Shown piece by piece: positions 4,465-5,260 of a DNA stretch of 5,260 nt. The stretch covers positions 1 through 5,260 of the forward strand of contig JAICQW010000133.1 of assembly GCA_025937665.1 (NCBI GenBank), written 5' to 3'. Origin of the DNA: Nitrososphaeraceae archaeon. Its GTDB lineage: Archaea; Thermoproteota; Nitrososphaeria; Nitrososphaerales; Nitrososphaeraceae. Each line of letters opens with the position of its first letter. The first letter of the stretch is position 1. The notes under the pieces were generated by a model that saw nothing but the letters and a program-made list of their open reading frames with translations, did not search any database and had not been told where the DNA came from. A program made the translations under genes and the position numbers.

Positions 4465-4989
4465 TTGAATATAATTAACTCAATCAGTCTAGTTACGAAA
4501 ACAGCTTTTTCAAATCCAATACACATCATCATAGGATCAATCACTGGTATAGTTTTTTGGGTAGTAACAAACACGTTTGATAATATTTTGTTTTTTTCAC
4601 CTTTTTTGGCTTTCTATGTACCAAATGACATGTTTGGAATGTTTTTGTTGTCTTGTATTAATTCAGTTTTGGTAGGTATTCTGGTAAACTTTAGTCTTCA
4701 CATTATGAGGAACTTGAAACTGAAAATAAGTAAATCTGCACTGTCCGGCACAACAATTAGTATAATTTCTAGTACGTGTGTCAGCTGTTCCACTTTCGCA
4801 TTTACAATTGCTTCAACTTTTGGTGCGCTGGGTTTTGCGGTATCTGATTTTTTAGCAGCTAATCAGACTATATTAAGAGAAATCTCAACCTTTATTTTGT
4901 TATTTGCAGTTTGTGCTAATTATCTGAAAATTAGAAACAGTTGTGAATTGCCTTATAGATATCGAATTGACGGTAAGTCCAATAATTAA
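4465..4989 (+). CDS. Multipass membrane protein with a CxxC motif, function unknown (174 aa)
   Basis: A very hydrophobic protein with about four or five membrane segments: roughly 18-35 (PIHIIIGSITGIVFWVV), 39-52, 57-80 (MFGMFLLSCINSVLVGILVNF), 109-130 (after the cysteine pair) and 137-153. A CxxC (TCVSCS, C105 and C108) sits at the start of the fourth segment, followed by small-residue stretches (FGALGFAVSDFLAANQ). Cysteine pairs at this place are seen in membrane proteins that handle redox equivalents or metals, but I cannot assign a family. A cytochrome-biogenesis or metal-transport link is only a guess. The cytoplasmic loop KLKISKSALSG and the basic tail are consistent with positive-inside topology. 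The start is a TTG at 4465, because no ATG, GTG or other TTG lies near it and the first ATG (residue 55) would delete two helices. A T-rich TATTTTATTTATC just after the stop may end transcription. Confidence 0.72.
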   Translation: MNIINSISLVTKTAFSNPIHIIIGSITGIVFWVVTNTFDNILFFSPFLAFYVPNDMFGMFLLSCINSVLVGILVNFSLHIMRNLKLKISKSALSGTTISIISSTCVSCSTFAFTIASTFGALGFAVSDFLAANQTILREISTFILLFAVCANYLKIRNSCELPYRYRIDGKSNN

Positions 4990-5036
4990 TATTTTATTTA
5001 TCACGAATAATTAAAGATTGATAAGAATTAAATGCG

Positions 5037-5050
5037 ATGGCCTGTGCCAT
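5037..5050. repeat. Short inverted repeat
   Basis: ATGGC and GCCAT flank CTGT, a 5-bp GC-containing stem in otherwise AT-rich intergenic DNA between the CxxC membrane protein and the repeat protein. A similar ATGGC…GCCAT pair occurs at 3781-3797. The function is unknown. Confidence 0.25.
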
Positions 5051-5149
5051 ATTAGATCTTAAATTCCAATTTGACAAAATTACAAAAAGAAATAGGGAGG
5101 ATTCTAATTTCGGTATAGTCATCATCACTTGTTGTTGTATGTCGTATTA

Positions 5150-5165
5150 ATAGGTAATAACCTAT
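5150..5165 (-). terminator. Hairpin directly after the repeat-protein stop codon
   Basis: ATAGGT (5160-5165 on minus) and ACCTAT (5150-5155 on minus) form a perfect 6-bp stem with a 4-nt loop, immediately beyond the TAG at 5166-5168. There is no strong T-tract, so termination is only probable. Confidence 0.4.
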
Positions 5166-5260
5166 CTATCCAGTCAAGTTACCGGTCATTCCAGTCATGT
5201 TACCGGTCATGTTACCGGTCATTCCAGTCATGTTACCGGTCATGTTACCGGTCATTCCAG
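5166..5260 (-). CDS. C-terminus of a sequon-rich repeat protein (partial, runs off the window)
   Basis: Read on the minus strand, the tandem repeat at the window end is an open frame of 30 residues closing with TAG. It consists of two copies of the 11-residue unit GMTGNMTGNMT and a final GMTGNLTG. Every 12-bp and 9-bp DNA module is a whole number of codons, and the repeat ends exactly at a stop followed by a hairpin, as expected for a coding repeat. Five N-x-T sequons occur in the 30 residues, so a heavily N-glycosylated, exported or surface-anchored protein is inferred, with this part as a flexible stalk or tail. The N-terminal part lies outside the window, so there is no evidence for a signal peptide or function. 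Plus-strand frames through the repeat are also open but have no credible start. Confidence 0.6.
   Translation of the reverse strand, partial: GMTGNMTGNMTGMTGNMTGNMTGMTGNLTG
5173..5260. repeat. 33-bp tandem repeat built of 12+12+9 bp modules
   Basis: Module A is GTCATGTTACCG (12 bp) and module B is GTCATTCCA (9 bp), in the order A'-B-A-A-B-A-A-B from 5173 and continuing past the window edge. A' (5173-5184) differs by one base (GTCAAGTTACCG). The A-A-B unit of 33 bp equals 11 codons. The later copies are identical at DNA level, which points to recent expansion or slippage. The array is clearly more GC-rich than its surroundings. Confidence 0.92.

Noticed and set aside
4994..5125. 43-codon minus-strand frame (MMTIPKLESSLFLFVILSNW…)
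   Set aside because: It has an ATG and an AT-rich box about 23 nt upstream, but the translation has no motif and lies in AT-rich intergenic DNA; not enough to call a gene.
5088..5168. Continuation of the repeat-protein frame beyond its TAG (IGYYLLIRHTTTSDDDY…)
   Set aside because: The frame stays open after the stop, but a hairpin follows the TAG at once and the repeat pattern ends there; probably chance.
5173..5260. CRISPR array
   Set aside because: The repeats are contiguous 12- and 9-bp modules without unique spacers and in codon register; this is a coding tandem repeat.

Overview
The window is AT-rich, has compact single-gene transcription units and very short intergenic gaps. TATA-like boxes often sit about 25 bp upstream of the start codon itself, which implies leaderless mRNAs. 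Together with a probable F420-type flavoprotein, an archaeal universal stress protein, tiny stand-alone zinc-finger proteins and exported proteins rich in N-x-T sequons, this points to an archaeon. The best guess is an ammonia-oxidising Thaumarchaeota/Nitrososphaerota genome of the Nitrososphaera/Nitrosocosmicus type. The lineage is inferred from gene style; there is no rRNA or amo marker in the window.

Left part (1-1690): on the minus strand lie a very small charged protein (73-240, TTG start) and a class I SAM-dependent O-methyltransferase (292-948, TTG start). The methyltransferase has the COMT-type metal and catalytic residues. Divergent from it, on the plus strand, are a PPOX-fold, probably F420-dependent, enzyme (1100-1516) and a 32-residue single C2H2 zinc-finger protein (1592-1690) with its own leaderless promoter.

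Middle part (1691-3607): on the minus strand are a small unknown protein (1775-1993) and an ATP-binding-type universal stress protein (2248-2706). The start of the stress protein is best placed at a TTG with a good Shine-Dalgarno. A 43-residue four-cysteine protein resembling the ClpX zinc-binding domain (3033-3164, plus) converges on a single-pass membrane protein (3224-3607, minus). A hairpin between them could stop transcription both ways. The membrane protein is preceded by an open frame that ends in a GTGA overlap with an internal GTG start.

Right part (3608-5260): a secreted helical protein resembling the extracytoplasmic domain of FTR1-type iron permeases (3873-4313, minus) carries four N-glycosylation sequons and is followed by a hairpin/T-tract terminator. 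Divergent from it is a multipass membrane protein with a CxxC motif (4465-4989, plus). The window ends in a 33-bp tandem repeat made of 12+12+9 bp modules. Read on the minus strand it is the C-terminus of a protein built of G-M-T-G-N-M-T type repeats with five sequons in 30 residues.

No mobile element, CRISPR, tRNA or rRNA was seen. The genes look like independent units of a normal chromosomal region: redox/cofactor chemistry, stress response, envelope proteins and micro-zinc proteins. No single defined pathway or defence system links them. The most interesting items are the sequon-rich repeat C-terminus, the stand-alone FTR1-like secreted domain, the mini zinc proteins and the coupled upstream frame before the membrane protein.
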